Part shown: positions 8,919 to 18,007 of the stretch, piece by piece
Numbering within the stretch: the first letter of the stretch is position 1
Layout of the letters: every line of letters begins with the position of its first letter
From: Pseudobutyrivibrio sp. OR37
Lineage (GTDB): Bacteria; Bacillota; Clostridia; Lachnospirales; Lachnospiraceae
Direction: 5' to 3'
DNA: 64,000 nucleotides
Assembly: GCF_900113655.1 (NCBI RefSeq)
Contig: NZ_FOQF01000005.1
Location: 88,344 to 152,343, forward strand
Made by a program: the position numbers and the translations under genes
Notes under the pieces: generated by a model
What the model was told of the DNA's origin: nothing
What the model saw: only the letters and a program-made list of their open reading frames with translations
Database searches by the model: none

Positions 8919-9986
8919 CTATTTGTTGCTCTTTACTATAGCTTCCCAAAGTCCATTGATGTAGGCAGCGCCGAGGGCTCTGTCGTAAAGGCCGTAGCCT
9001 GGCATTGCTTTTTCGCCCCAAATCATTCTGCCGTGGTCTGGACGGATTGGTCCCGTGAAGCCTATATCATAAAGTGCCTTTACGATTTCATACATATCGA
9101 AGCTTCCGTCTGAAGAAAGATGTGCAGCCTCCTCGAAATCTGTAGGTGAATTAAACTTAAGGTTTCTAACATGTGCAAAATGAATACGTCCCTTTAAGCT
9201 TCTAATCATATCTGGCAAATCGTTCTCAAGATTTGTTCCATAAGAACCTGAACAGAAGGTTACGCCGTTATGTGGGTTATCTACCATCTTCATCATTCTA
9301 TGGATGTTTTCCTTGTTAATGATGATACGAGGCAAACCAAAGACTGGCCATGCTGGATCATCTGGATGAATAGCCATGTTGATATCATACTCATCACAAA
9401 CTGGCATGATTCTCTCTAAGAAATATTTAAGATTCTCAAACAAATCCTCGTCTGTAATATCCTTATACTCATCAAACAATTCCTTTACATGAGCAAGTCT
9501 ATCAGGCTCCCAACCTGGCATTACAGTACCATTCGTATCACCTGAAATTGATTCAAACATCTTCTCAGGAACAAGTGCATCTACTGCCTCCTGTGTATAT
9601 GCAAGAACTGTTGAACCATCAGCTCTTTTTCTTGCAAGCTCTGTTCTGGTCCAGTCAAATACTGGCATGAAGTTATAGCAAACCAGGTGAATATCCTCTT
9701 CACCCAGGTTCTTCAAAGTCTCAATATAATTATCAATGAGCTCATCACGGCTAGGCTTGCCCAGCTTGATATCCTCATGTACATTTACGCTTTCAATGCC
9801 TGCCACCTTAAGACCTGCAGCCTCTACCTGCTCCTTAAGGGCGTGGATGCGCTCACGGCTCCACACTTCACCTGGCTTTGTATCGTACAGCGTGGTGATT
9901 ACGCCATGTACGCCAGGGATCTGTCTAATCTGCTCAAGTGTTACGGTATCGAAATCCTTACCGTACCATCTAAGTGTCATTTCCAT
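8919..9986 (-). CDS. uxuA: Mannonate dehydratase
   Basis: 355 aa, standard UxuA length. It dehydrates D-mannonate to 2-keto-3-deoxygluconate and needs a divalent metal. Family signatures visible are MTLRWYGKDFDTVTL at the N-terminus, the metal-site regions NMAIHPDDPAWPVFGLPRI and FCSGSYGTN, RGRIHFAHVRN-like (KGRIHFAHVRNLKF) and RPDHGRMIWGE. The start has GGAGGAG 7 nt upstream. It is the second gene of the glucuronate operon, between kdgA and uxuB. Confidence 0.95.
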   Translation of the reverse strand: MEMTLRWYGKDFDTVTLEQIRQIPGVHGVITTLYDTKPGEVWSRERIHALKEQVEAAGLKVAGIESVNVHEDIKLGKPSRDELIDNYIETLKNLGEEDIHLVCYNFMPVFDWTRTELARKRADGSTVLAYTQEAVDALVPEKMFESISGDTNGTVMPGWEPDRLAHVKELFDEYKDITDEDLFENLKYFLERIMPVCDEYDINMAIHPDDPAWPVFGLPRIIINKENIHRMMKMVDNPHNGVTFCSGSYGTNLENDLPDMIRSLKGRIHFAHVRNLKFNSPTDFEEAAHLSSDGSFDMYEIVKALYDIGFTGPIRPDHGRMIWGEKAMPGYGLYDRALGAAYINGLWEAIVKSNK

Positions 9987-10029
9987 CTAATTACTCCTCC
10001 AAATCTGTACTGCTCCCCTCTATAACTCC

Positions 10030-10125
10030 GTGCTCCCGCAAGCCATCTCCCATTGCAGTCAAGGAATCCTCCCTAAAGGGTCCCTCCTTAACTACATGGG
10101 GCCCTCTTGCTCGCGCTTGCCAAGT
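10030..10125. repeat. Palindromic intergenic element, family B copy 1
   Basis: The left end has TGCTCCCGCAAGCC then CTCCCAT; the right end has ATGGGGCCCTC then TGCTCGCGCTTGCC. CCCAT pairs with ATGGG. The same ends recur at 48188-48270 and 49254-49355 with different middles. It lies between kdgA and uxuA. Confidence 0.7.
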
Positions 10126-10154
10126 CTATGTGGTCGCATTATTAGTTATGAATA

Positions 10155-10796
10155 TTATGCTCTAACCTCTTTCACGATATCCGCTGCTTCGTGGGTCAAG
10201 GTCGCAATGGCCTCGAAGTCACCGCTTGCAATCATGTCACCCTTTACCATCCAGGTGCCGCCGCAGGCTACGATGCGGTTGCATTTTAGGTAGTCACGTA
10301 CGTTTTCTTTGTTGATTCCGCCAGTTGGCATGAAGCTAAGCTTTGTATAAGGTGCTGCTACAGCCTTTATCATTGGAAGACCACCTGCTGGCTCGGCTGG
10401 GAAGAACTTTACAAAATCAAGTCCTAGCTCCATAGCCTGCTCCATCTCACCTGGTGTCTGAACGCCTGGGCAGATTGGATAGCTCTTCTCAATACAATGA
10501 TGTACAACTGTTGGATTAAAGCCTGGTGCTACAATAAACTTTGCACCGGCTGCTACTGCTCTATCTGCCTGCTCACAGGTAAGAACAGTGCCTGCACCTA
10601 CCAACATATCAGGAAATTCCTCTGATAATACTCTGATAGTTTCTTCTGCTGCTTCTGTTCTGAAGGTTACCTCGGCCGCTGGAAGACCACCCTTAATCAA
10701 AGCCTCTCCCAAGGCCTTTGCATCCTTTGCATCCTCTAAAACAACAACTGGTATAATACCAATTTCTTGTAATTTTGCTTTTATCTCATCATACAT
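10155..10796 (-). CDS. eda: KDPG / KHG aldolase
   Basis: 213 aa from the ATG at 10796, chosen because GAGGAG lies 9 nt upstream; an in-frame ATG at 10805 is too close to that site. It splits KDPG into pyruvate and glyceraldehyde 3-phosphate. Class I aldolase motifs are clear: EVTFRTEAAEETI with the catalytic Glu region, VGAGTVLT, and the Schiff-base Lys in DFVKFFPAEPAGG, then FMPTGGI. It is the first gene of the glucuronate operon, divergent from the AraC regulator. Confidence 0.92.
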   Translation of the reverse strand: MYDEIKAKLQEIGIIPVVVLEDAKDAKALGEALIKGGLPAAEVTFRTEAAEETIRVLSEEFPDMLVGAGTVLTCEQADRAVAAGAKFIVAPGFNPTVVHHCIEKSYPICPGVQTPGEMEQAMELGLDFVKFFPAEPAGGLPMIKAVAAPYTKLSFMPTGGINKENVRDYLKCNRIVACGGTWMVKGDMIASGDFEAIATLTHEAADIVKEVRA

Positions 10797-10883
10797 TTTT
10801 CCCATCTCCTCACATTACTAATATGATGGTAATATCTTACATTAGCCCCCGAAATTGTCCCATTGTCACCCTTGCGACCTATA

Positions 10884-10912
10884 TTGCATTTATTGCGGTA
10901 GTATGGTATTTT
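10884..10912 (+). promoter_or_regulatory. Candidate promoter of the AraC regulator, near-leaderless
   Basis: TTGCAT (10884-10889) and TATTTT (10907-10912) are 17 nt apart. The predicted start of transcription is about 3 nt before the ATG at 10922, and no ribosome binding site is present. A modest promoter match. Confidence 0.4.
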
Positions 10913-10921
10913 CATCTTATT

Positions 10922-11794
10922 ATGAAAAAGAATTTAAAATCAGAATTTAGTACAAGACAATATATGATTTCCAGGGATTTCGAGATTTACTATTACAGTG
11001 ATAAGAAAATCCCTGCTGTTGCTGCCCACACCCACGATTACTACGAATTCTATTTCTTCATCGATGGGCACATCATTATGCATATAGATGGAAAGGAATT
11101 TACACCTACCCCTGGAACCCTTATTGTAATTCCGCCTAGGATGAAGCACTTTGCCAGACTGGTTGATGGCTCCATCTTCTATCGACGTTTTGTATTCTGG
11201 GTTACCAAGGATTATCTGGATATGCTTGCAAACGTTTCTAACGATTACAATTTTCTTCCTGATAAAACTGCAGATGATAAATTCTTCATCCACAAATTTA
11301 CTGATATTGAATTCAACACTATTCAGGGTAAAGGCTTTACTCTTATAGATGAGATTCACTCCAACAGATTTGGACGGGACGCGAAGATTCTGCTTTCCGT
11401 AAGTGATTTCATTTTGACAGTAAGCCGTATGGTATTTGAGGCCACCAATCCTACTATAGAAGCTGCTGATTCTACCAGCCTGTACCAAAGCATCATCATA
11501 TATATCGAAAACCATATAGATGAGGATCTTTCCTTAGATGTGTTGGCGGAAAAGCTTCATGCAAGCAAATTCCACATCTCCCACATTTTCACAGAAACCA
11601 GTGGAATTCCTCTGCATAAATACATAACAAAAAAGCGCCTCGACATGTGTCGAGACGCTATATTAAGCGGTGCCGATATTGCTGCTGTAGCCGAAACCTA
11701 CGGCTATAGCGATTATTCTGTGTTCTACCGCGCCTTTGTAAAGGAATACGGTAAATCACCTAAAAAATACAAGGATGAAATACTGCGAAACTAA
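10922..11794 (+). CDS. AraC-family regulator, probably of uronate catabolism
   Basis: 290 aa from the ATG at 10922; the frame stays open further upstream, but that part lies in the kdgA promoter region and encodes an unlikely hydrophobic stretch. A cupin-type sensor domain (about 20-140) shows HTHDYYEFYFFIDG and GTLIVIPPRMKHF. The C-terminal AraC double helix-turn-helix (about 190-285) shows HASKFHISHIFTETSG and YGYSDYSVFYRAFVKEYG. It diverges from kdgA, so regulation of the glucuronate operon is the natural guess; the ligand (KDG or a uronate) is inference. No Shine-Dalgarno sequence is seen. Confidence 0.85.
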   Translation: MKKNLKSEFSTRQYMISRDFEIYYYSDKKIPAVAAHTHDYYEFYFFIDGHIIMHIDGKEFTPTPGTLIVIPPRMKHFARLVDGSIFYRRFVFWVTKDYLDMLANVSNDYNFLPDKTADDKFFIHKFTDIEFNTIQGKGFTLIDEIHSNRFGRDAKILLSVSDFILTVSRMVFEATNPTIEAADSTSLYQSIIIYIENHIDEDLSLDVLAEKLHASKFHISHIFTETSGIPLHKYITKKRLDMCRDAILSGADIAAVAETYGYSDYSVFYRAFVKEYGKSPKKYKDEILRN

Positions 11795-11798
11795 TACA

Positions 11799-12203
11799 CT
11801 ACTTTTTCTTGGCAAATGGATTACCTGATAATGATATTTTATTTCGTTCCTTTCTAAGCTGTTTAAGCTGAGCTACTGACATCATTTTCTTAGAACGTTT
11901 AGTGTATTTAATCTTAAGCTCCTCAGGCTTGTACATTTTCATTATTCCTGTGTAGGTAATGAGTGTACCGTCTGATTTAGTTACACATCTTCTATTGATA
12001 TGTATATGGTAGTTTGAAACGGAATTATTGATGATGAGCTCTGCAATTCCCTTATCATCATTTATCTCCCCGCTAAGTACCTTTGCCTGAAAGGTATAAA
12101 TATCCATGATGGTAACATTAGCATCTTTATATTTTTTTTGAGCCTCCTTCGCGGCTGTAATAGTTTCCTGATCAGGAGCCTTTATCGTAAATTTATTGCC
12201 CAC
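11799..12203 (-). CDS. Hypothetical protein, 134 aa
   Basis: It begins with GTG at 12203, preceded by GAGGG about 5 nt upstream. The N-terminal two thirds look like a compact alpha/beta domain (TAAKEAQKKYKDANV, then IHINRRCVTKSDG). The last 35 residues are strongly basic (KYTKRSKKMM to NPFAKKK), suggesting nucleic-acid or acidic-partner contact. It is convergent with the AraC gene (5-nt gap). I do not recognise the family. Confidence 0.6.
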   Translation of the reverse strand: MGNKFTIKAPDQETITAAKEAQKKYKDANVTIMDIYTFQAKVLSGEINDDKGIAELIINNSVSNYHIHINRRCVTKSDGTLITYTGIMKMYKPEELKIKYTKRSKKMMSVAQLKQLRKERNKISLSGNPFAKKK

Positions 12204-12282
12204 AGTTTCCCTCGCAATTATCTGATAACGTTATATATTAGTTCTATTTTTTAACATTCAGAATTATTGTACACTATAGTGC

Positions 12283-13707
12283 TTAACCGCGCAAGGCATT
12301 CTTTCTAAATTCACTTGGCGAAACACCCACATAAGCCTTAAAGCTTTTCATAAAATGCTTTTCATTGTCATAGCCCACTTTTGCAGATATTTCATTTACC
12401 TTTAAATCAGTATCTGAAAGAAGTCGCTTGGCCTCTCCCATTCTAAGGTCCTTCACGTAAGTTATAAAATTTGTTCCCGTGACATTTTTAAATTCTGTAG
12501 AAAACAATGAATAGTTCATTGATATATGGTTACTTACCACTGCCATATTTAAATCACTGGCATAATTTTCATTTATAAATGTTATAGCCTCATTAATCTT
12601 TAAGGCAGTTTGATCTACCTCTAAAATCTGGCAAAGCTCCTGTTGCTTGGAAAAGATAAATTCCATAAAGCCTTCTCTGTAATTATCCAGGCAATCGGTA
12701 ACTAAAGGATGTGCCAGCTCTTCAGATAGCTTAAGCTTATGAACAGCTTCAAGCTTAAGAGCAAATGTATCTATAGTCTTAAGAAAATCATTTGCTGGAA
12801 TCTGCCCTCTTACTGCTGCAATGAAAAAGCCATCCCATTCCTTTTTTAATTCCTTAGGCTTGTCGGCTCCCATCATCTGAACCCTGGCGCTAATTGCATT
12901 TTCCTCGGTAAGCTTTGTGGCAGTCTTAATCAACTCCTCTGGAACTGCTGGTAAATCACAGTCCACTACACTCATGTTTTGAAGAAAGGCTTCTATTCTT
13001 CTGTTGAAAGCCTGTTCATAGGCCTTTTTCAAATCCGTTACCACAGAGTAAACATCACTCACTCCAATGTACCTGATTCCCTGCAGCTGCTTTAAGCTAT
13101 CAGCAGGAAGAATATATACATTGCAGCCCATTATAGCTTTCAAGGTAATTCCGGCATGGATGTGAGCATTAGACACTGGCTCTGTAACGACAACCACATA
13201 GGCCTCCCCAACTTCTCTAGTTAGGGTTTGGGCTAAAAGCATGGTGTTGTCATCTGTAGATGCTTTATCCCTTAGCATGTATTTCAGAAGCTGATTGTCT
13301 AATGCATCCAGCTTTTCCTTATCCTCAATGCGATGATTAATCTCCGCATCCAGCTTTTCCAATATAGTCTTAAGCTTGTCCCTTTCCACCGGCTTTAAAA
13401 TATACTCTCTCACACCATGACGCATCATTTCTACAGCATAAGAAAAATCGTCATAGCCACTGATAGCTACGGCAAGTGGTGGATTGTCCAGTTCCTGCAT
13501 TGCCTGAACCAGCTCGATGCCATTCATTTTTGGCATTCTGATATCTGTAAACATTACATCTATCTGTTCCTTGGCCAAAATGTCCATGGCTGCAATACCA
13601 TTATTGCATTCTATTACCTCTTCCACAGGTACACCGCTTCTTTTTATCATGGCGGTAATTCCCTGTCTTATAAGCTTTTCATCCTCAACAACTAAAACCT
13701 TCTTCAT
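12283..13707 (-). CDS. YesN-type response regulator with AraC output
   Basis: 474 aa from the ATG at 13707 (GAGGT ribosome binding site); an upstream TTG at 13713 is less likely. The receiver domain (1-125) has the acidic pair at 8-9 (VVEDE), phospho-acceptor D55 in VMFTDIRMPKMNG and the conserved Lys in YILKPV. A middle region of unknown role follows, then an AraC DNA-binding domain at about 375-470 (SMNYSLFSTEFKNVTG; VGYDNEKHFMKSFKAYVG). It is the third gene of the binding lipoprotein-kinase-regulator unit and is the prime candidate to bind the repeated GACAC motif found before the three operons of this locus. Confidence 0.92.
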   Translation of the reverse strand: MKKVLVVEDEKLIRQGITAMIKRSGVPVEEVIECNNGIAAMDILAKEQIDVMFTDIRMPKMNGIELVQAMQELDNPPLAVAISGYDDFSYAVEMMRHGVREYILKPVERDKLKTILEKLDAEINHRIEDKEKLDALDNQLLKYMLRDKASTDDNTMLLAQTLTREVGEAYVVVVTEPVSNAHIHAGITLKAIMGCNVYILPADSLKQLQGIRYIGVSDVYSVVTDLKKAYEQAFNRRIEAFLQNMSVVDCDLPAVPEELIKTATKLTEENAISARVQMMGADKPKELKKEWDGFFIAAVRGQIPANDFLKTIDTFALKLEAVHKLKLSEELAHPLVTDCLDNYREGFMEFIFSKQQELCQILEVDQTALKINEAITFINENYASDLNMAVVSNHISMNYSLFSTEFKNVTGTNFITYVKDLRMGEAKRLLSDTDLKVNEISAKVGYDNEKHFMKSFKAYVGVSPSEFRKNALRG

Positions 13708-13716
13708 AAACAACCT

Positions 13717-15543
13717 CTAATACTTGTTAGTAATATTCTCTACCCTTCTCATAGGTATTTTCACACTAACCTTTGTGTAGCAGCCTTCCTTTGTAGCTAC
13801 ATCAATTCCATAATCCATTCCAAAGGCTACATGTAATCTATCCTGAACATTCTTAAGACCGATTCCATTTCCCGAGCCTCCACCTGTAGCAATTTCACCT
13901 GAAATCTTTTTCTTAAGCCTATCTAATTCCTCATCATTCATTCCTCTGCCATTGTCAGTGATTTCAATGAGACAGTCATCCCCTACAATCACACCCTTTA
14001 TGTAGATTGTGGTGTCCTCTGCTATTTCCTCCACGCCATGAATTATGGCATTTTCGATAATAGGCTGAAGGGACATCTTTGGCACACGCTGATTCATAAT
14101 GGACATTGGCAGGTTTAATGAAAGAATAATATCGTAATCAAACCTGAGATTGATAAGAGCCATATAGTTTTTGATGTACTCTAATTCCTCTGATACAAGC
14201 ACCAGCTCTGACGTCCACTTCATACTGTATCGAAGGAGCTTTCCTAGGCTTGTAATGGCATCAGAAATATCATATTCCTCCTGCATCTCCGCCATCATTT
14301 TGATGGACTCTAGCACGTTGTATATAAAATGGGCATTGATCTGATTCTGCAATGCCTTAATCTGACTATCCTTTGCAAGAATCTCTCTATCAATATTCTG
14401 CTGCATTAGACTTTGGATGTTATCCAGCATTCGATTAACCTGATGAGCCAATTCTCCCATCTCGTCATCACGGCCAGTTTCTAAAGCTCTGACAGATAAA
14501 TCTCCCTTTCTAACCTGTCTGATGGTATATAAAACGGCATAAAAGTTTTTTAACACCTGACGTACCAAACCATCTACCACAAATGACAGTAATATCAGAA
14601 TCAATATCATCCACATAACAAAGGCGTTTCGCTGTCTGTAGACCTCATTTAGGCTGCCTGATATATCCTCAACAGAAACCAGGGTTCCTGAAAGCTCCTT
14701 TATATACATTCCAGATATAACACTTTTATCTTCCTTGCTATAGTAGGTTTCAATGTCCTGATTCTCAATTTTTTTGGCATTAGCCTCCATTTTGGCTGCT
14801 AAATTAAGGGCGATTCTTTTAACCTTTTCATCAGACCTCTTACCAAAAATTACATTACCATCTTCTGTAACAAAGCAGCTAATTTCACTTGGGACATTTT
14901 CATACAATGATGGAAACATGGTCTTCATTTTCATACCGGCCTCGATAGCTCCAAGAAAACCATATTTCTTATTATTTATTGGTGTAATCAATGCCATCAT
15001 GGGAGCATTATCACTGGAAGAAAAAAGATTATCCTTGTAGTCATATACCCAGCCACCGTCTAAGGCATATCCCTTCCAAGGCTGCCTTTGCATTCTTGAA
15101 GCTGTGTACATAACAGGCATCATCTCCTGCACATTATCGTTAGCGGCATAATATCTAGCGCCCCCTAAAACAGGGTTGGTATTAATCAGCCTTTCTAGGG
15201 CTGCAACATCATTCTTATATATCTCAATCCATTCCTTTGTGGTGAAGCTATCCTGGTTCTTAGCACTTATAAGCACTCTGTTCATAGTTTCATCTGAAAG
15301 GAAAAACTGCGTAATCATATTGATAGAATCGATATTATTATGAATACTATCCTGGCGTCTGGCCATGGTGGAATCCAGATAAGAAACGTTCTCCTTGATT
15401 GTAGACTGCTCCATGTTGTAGAACATTACCCCGCTTAATATAGCAATAGGTACCATAACAAAGACAAGAATTATGGCAGTCAATTTTCTATTCAGTTTTA
15501 ACCCTTTAATTGATTCCCAATTTTTTCTTTGCTTCAACAACAT
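13717..15543 (-). CDS. YesM-type sensor histidine kinase
   Basis: 608 aa. TM1 (about 21-40), a large extracytoplasmic sensor domain (about 41-306), TM2 (307-327) and HAMP (about 328-380). The LytS/YesM-type kinase core has H405 in LQNQINAHFIYNVLESIK, and the ATPase domain has LQPIIENAIIHGVEE, DNGRGM and GNGIGLKNVQDRL. Its first 38 nt overlap the end of the upstream lipoprotein gene, so translation is probably coupled; AGGAG lies 13 nt before the ATG. Family members sense extracellular sugars, often with a binding protein, and phosphorylate the adjacent AraC-type regulator. Confidence 0.93.
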   Translation of the reverse strand: MLLKQRKNWESIKGLKLNRKLTAIILVFVMVPIAILSGVMFYNMEQSTIKENVSYLDSTMARRQDSIHNNIDSINMITQFFLSDETMNRVLISAKNQDSFTTKEWIEIYKNDVAALERLINTNPVLGGARYYAANDNVQEMMPVMYTASRMQRQPWKGYALDGGWVYDYKDNLFSSSDNAPMMALITPINNKKYGFLGAIEAGMKMKTMFPSLYENVPSEISCFVTEDGNVIFGKRSDEKVKRIALNLAAKMEANAKKIENQDIETYYSKEDKSVISGMYIKELSGTLVSVEDISGSLNEVYRQRNAFVMWMILILILLSFVVDGLVRQVLKNFYAVLYTIRQVRKGDLSVRALETGRDDEMGELAHQVNRMLDNIQSLMQQNIDREILAKDSQIKALQNQINAHFIYNVLESIKMMAEMQEEYDISDAITSLGKLLRYSMKWTSELVLVSEELEYIKNYMALINLRFDYDIILSLNLPMSIMNQRVPKMSLQPIIENAIIHGVEEIAEDTTIYIKGVIVGDDCLIEITDNGRGMNDEELDRLKKKISGEIATGGGSGNGIGLKNVQDRLHVAFGMDYGIDVATKEGCYTKVSVKIPMRRVENITNKY

Positions 15544-17095
15544 ATTTGTATCGTTTCTCCTGTAGGCTGTCGAATCCTAGCTCTACACGCTGAGTTTTGT
15601 AGTCCTCAAGAATTCTGTCAAATTCCTCATCACTTTCCGCTAAAATCAACTGCTGCAGTGTATCTGCCCACAGTGCTTTTAACTGACCGTCTATATATGC
15701 ATCCTCTGTATCAGCAGGAAGTATAACATCATATTGCCCGGTATACTTAGCGTACTGATAGGTCCATTCCTCCAGCTGTGTGGTAGGGGATATAATATCT
15801 GGCTCCCATTTCAGCTGCATAACATTGTCCTGCAGCATCCAATAAGCATCATCAGCTCCGTAAATCAAATCGTAGCTGGCTCTGTCAGTATTAAGCATCT
15901 TTAGAACATCTGGCTTGATAACAGGCTTGTCGTCTATCATGTCGTAGGTGATGCCTTCAACCCCCAGATATACCATCTTTTGACCTTCTTCAGAAATAAG
16001 GTAATCAATAAACTGAATTGCTCTATCGGGATGCTTGCAGTTCTTTGAAATCATAGTAACTGTCCAGCCGCTGGCTGTGTTTGTAGGCAGAATATGGTCA
16101 TCCTTATTTTCGTTCTTCGGACCATCCACTGCTATATAAACACTGTTTGGATTTTTGGAATATAAAATCTTCTGCTGGGCTGCCATGTCAGTGTACTGAT
16201 AGAGCATACAGAAATATCTGCCCTCAGCAATCTTCTCTTCCATCTGTGTTCTCTGGTCGATGAAAACATCTGTAGACAAATAGCCTTCAGCATTAAGCCT
16301 TCTAAACATCTTTAGCCATTTGATGTATTCTTCGTCTGTGTTTCTATCGTAAAGCTTGCCATCCTTTTCATAAGGCACAGCCAAAAAATTCTGTATGTAC
16401 TGGTCAAAGGATACATTTCCCTGATCGTCAAAAAGATGTGCCCCGATTGGAATAAGTGGCTTTCCATCTATCTGTGGAAACATTTCCTTGGCCTTTTTAA
16501 CGGCTCTTTCAAAGCCCTCTATGGTAGTCATATCTGGACTGCCAATTGCTTCATAGATATCCTTTCTAACAAGGAAGGTTTGATTACTGCCAATCCTTTC
16601 GTTGTTTTCCACGTCCTGAGGAGTAATAGAAGAACAAGGATAGCCATAGATATTTCCATCACTTTGGGTGTACCAGCTTACAGCCTGTTTGTCGCATACC
16701 TGATAAAAATATGGGTCGTACTCATCCGCAAGCTCGTTGATGGCATAAACCATGTCCTTTTGAATCATTTCGTTTACCTGTGGCTCCCACCAGCCCAAGG
16801 TAATCAAATCTGGAAGTGAGCCTGATTCAATAAGAGCATTAAGCTTTTCCACCTCATTTCCCTGCGGTGTAATGAAATTAATATCTACCCCTGTTTTTTC
16901 CGTAATGGCCCTGGACACCACATTGCTGCCCCAGCCTGTGTTGAACCAGGAATAGTTAATATACCAATCCAAGGTAACAATGTCATTTGAAGAGGATTCC
17001 CCCTGCTTTGCATCCTTTGCCCCGCAGCCTGTTACCATGGTTGTAGCCAGTAATAACGCTATTAATTTATTAATCGATTGTGCGCAATTTTTCAT
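15506..17095 (-). CDS. Extracellular solute-binding lipoprotein linked to the two-component system
   Basis: 529 aa from the ATG at 17095 (MKNCAQSINKLIALLL); a longer frame to 17143 is unlikely because it would cover the promoter. A lipoprotein signal with lipobox VTGC places it on the outer face of the membrane. The body resembles LplA-type ABC binding proteins (TLDWYINYSWFNTGWGS; NTASGWTVTMISKNCKHPDRAIQFIDYL). The gene lies after the permeases but has its own promoter and overlaps the histidine kinase gene, so it may present ligand to the kinase rather than, or as well as, to the transporter. The -10 lies only 6 nt before the ATG and no ribosome binding site exists. Confidence 0.82.
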   Translation of the reverse strand: MKNCAQSINKLIALLLATTMVTGCGAKDAKQGESSSNDIVTLDWYINYSWFNTGWGSNVVSRAITEKTGVDINFITPQGNEVEKLNALIESGSLPDLITLGWWEPQVNEMIQKDMVYAINELADEYDPYFYQVCDKQAVSWYTQSDGNIYGYPCSSITPQDVENNERIGSNQTFLVRKDIYEAIGSPDMTTIEGFERAVKKAKEMFPQIDGKPLIPIGAHLFDDQGNVSFDQYIQNFLAVPYEKDGKLYDRNTDEEYIKWLKMFRRLNAEGYLSTDVFIDQRTQMEEKIAEGRYFCMLYQYTDMAAQQKILYSKNPNSVYIAVDGPKNENKDDHILPTNTASGWTVTMISKNCKHPDRAIQFIDYLISEEGQKMVYLGVEGITYDMIDDKPVIKPDVLKMLNTDRASYDLIYGADDAYWMLQDNVMQLKWEPDIISPTTQLEEWTYQYAKYTGQYDVILPADTEDAYIDGQLKALWADTLQQLILAESDEEFDRILEDYKTQRVELGFDSLQEKRYKYVVEAKKKLGIN

Positions 17096-17101
17096 GATCC
17101 T

Positions 17102-17130
17102 ATTATACTTGCTTACCTCAATTCTTTCAA
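17102..17130 (-). promoter_or_regulatory. Near-consensus promoter predicting a leaderless mRNA
   Basis: On the minus strand TTGAAA (17125-17130), a 17-nt spacer and a perfect TATAAT (17102-17107) are followed by 6 nt and then the ATG at 17095. With standard sigma-A geometry, +1 would be the A of the start codon. It drives the lipoprotein, kinase and response regulator. Confidence 0.7.
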
Positions 17131-17144
17131 CAAATATTGGCAAA

Positions 17145-17169
17145 GGACTGCCGCGAAATGCGCCAGTCC
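17145..17169 (-). terminator. Intercistronic hairpin after the second permease
   Basis: GGACTG/CAGTCC stem, then a G-G mismatch and CGC/GCG, with a short TTTG tail on the minus strand. It is probably a weak terminator or 3'-end stabiliser separating the ABC operon from the promoter of the sensor unit. Confidence 0.5.
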
Positions 17170-17176
17170 CATTAGT

Positions 17177-18004
17177 TTATTCTTTTACACTGCCAGCAGA
17201 AATACTGCTAATGATATAACGTGAGCAAAATGCAAATACTATCATGATAGGTACAACAGATATTGCAACGCCAAGATATATAGCTCCCTGATTCTTCTGT
17301 AAATCAGTAGCCGCATTTAATGTAGAAATCATTACAGGTAGTGTCATCTTATTAGGAGTATTTAAAAGTATTAATGGCATCAAATATGAGTTCCAGTTTC
17401 CAATAAATGCGCCAATAGACATGGTTGCAATACCAGGTGCCATAATTGGCAGTACGATTTTATGGAAGGTGTGGAGCTCTGATGCACCATCTATTCTTGC
17501 TGCTTCAAGCAAAGCCTTTGACAATGTAGATTTAACATACTGTCTAAGGAAGAAAACAATTCCTGGAGCTGCTATTGCTGGAACGATTAATGGTACATAG
17601 GAATCGATAAGTCTCAGCTTTTGGCATAGGTTATAAAAGCCTATTAGAGAAAGCTGAGCAGGTATCATCATAAATACCACAATCACCTTGAATAACAGGT
17701 TGTTTCCCTTCCACTCATACATGGCCATTGCATAGGCTGTAATAGCCGAAAAATAAGCGGTAAGGAGAGTTGCGGGCACAGCCACCTTGATACTGTTAAA
17801 GAAACCTCTGAAGAGATTCACATAAGCAAACAACACAACCCAGTTATCCTTTAGGCTATGCCCGGGAACAAATGAAAAAGAATGTGTGATTTCCACTCCT
17901 GATCTTGTTGAATTAACAATCATCAGCCAGAAAGGAAGTAGGCAACCAAGAGCCAGCACTATAAGTGCAATGTAAAGTATTACTTTTTTTATTTTTGTAG
18001 CCAA
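17177..18004 (-). CDS. Carbohydrate ABC transporter permease, MalG type
   Basis: 275 aa, about six membrane helices. The EAA loop that contacts the ATPase reads LLEAARIDGASELHTFHKIV then PIMAPG. It pairs with the MalF-type permease 4 nt upstream. No ATPase gene lies in the cluster; as is known for many Firmicutes CUT1 importers, a shared MsmX-type ATPase elsewhere is expected. The substrate is probably a beta-glucan oligosaccharide, inferred from the neighbouring enzymes. Confidence 0.92.
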   Translation of the reverse strand: MATKIKKVILYIALIVLALGCLLPFWLMIVNSTRSGVEITHSFSFVPGHSLKDNWVVLFAYVNLFRGFFNSIKVAVPATLLTAYFSAITAYAMAMYEWKGNNLLFKVIVVFMMIPAQLSLIGFYNLCQKLRLIDSYVPLIVPAIAAPGIVFFLRQYVKSTLSKALLEAARIDGASELHTFHKIVLPIMAPGIATMSIGAFIGNWNSYLMPLILLNTPNKMTLPVMISTLNAATDLQKNQGAIYLGVAISVVPIMIVFAFCSRYIISSISAGSVKE

Positions 18005-18007
18005 AGC

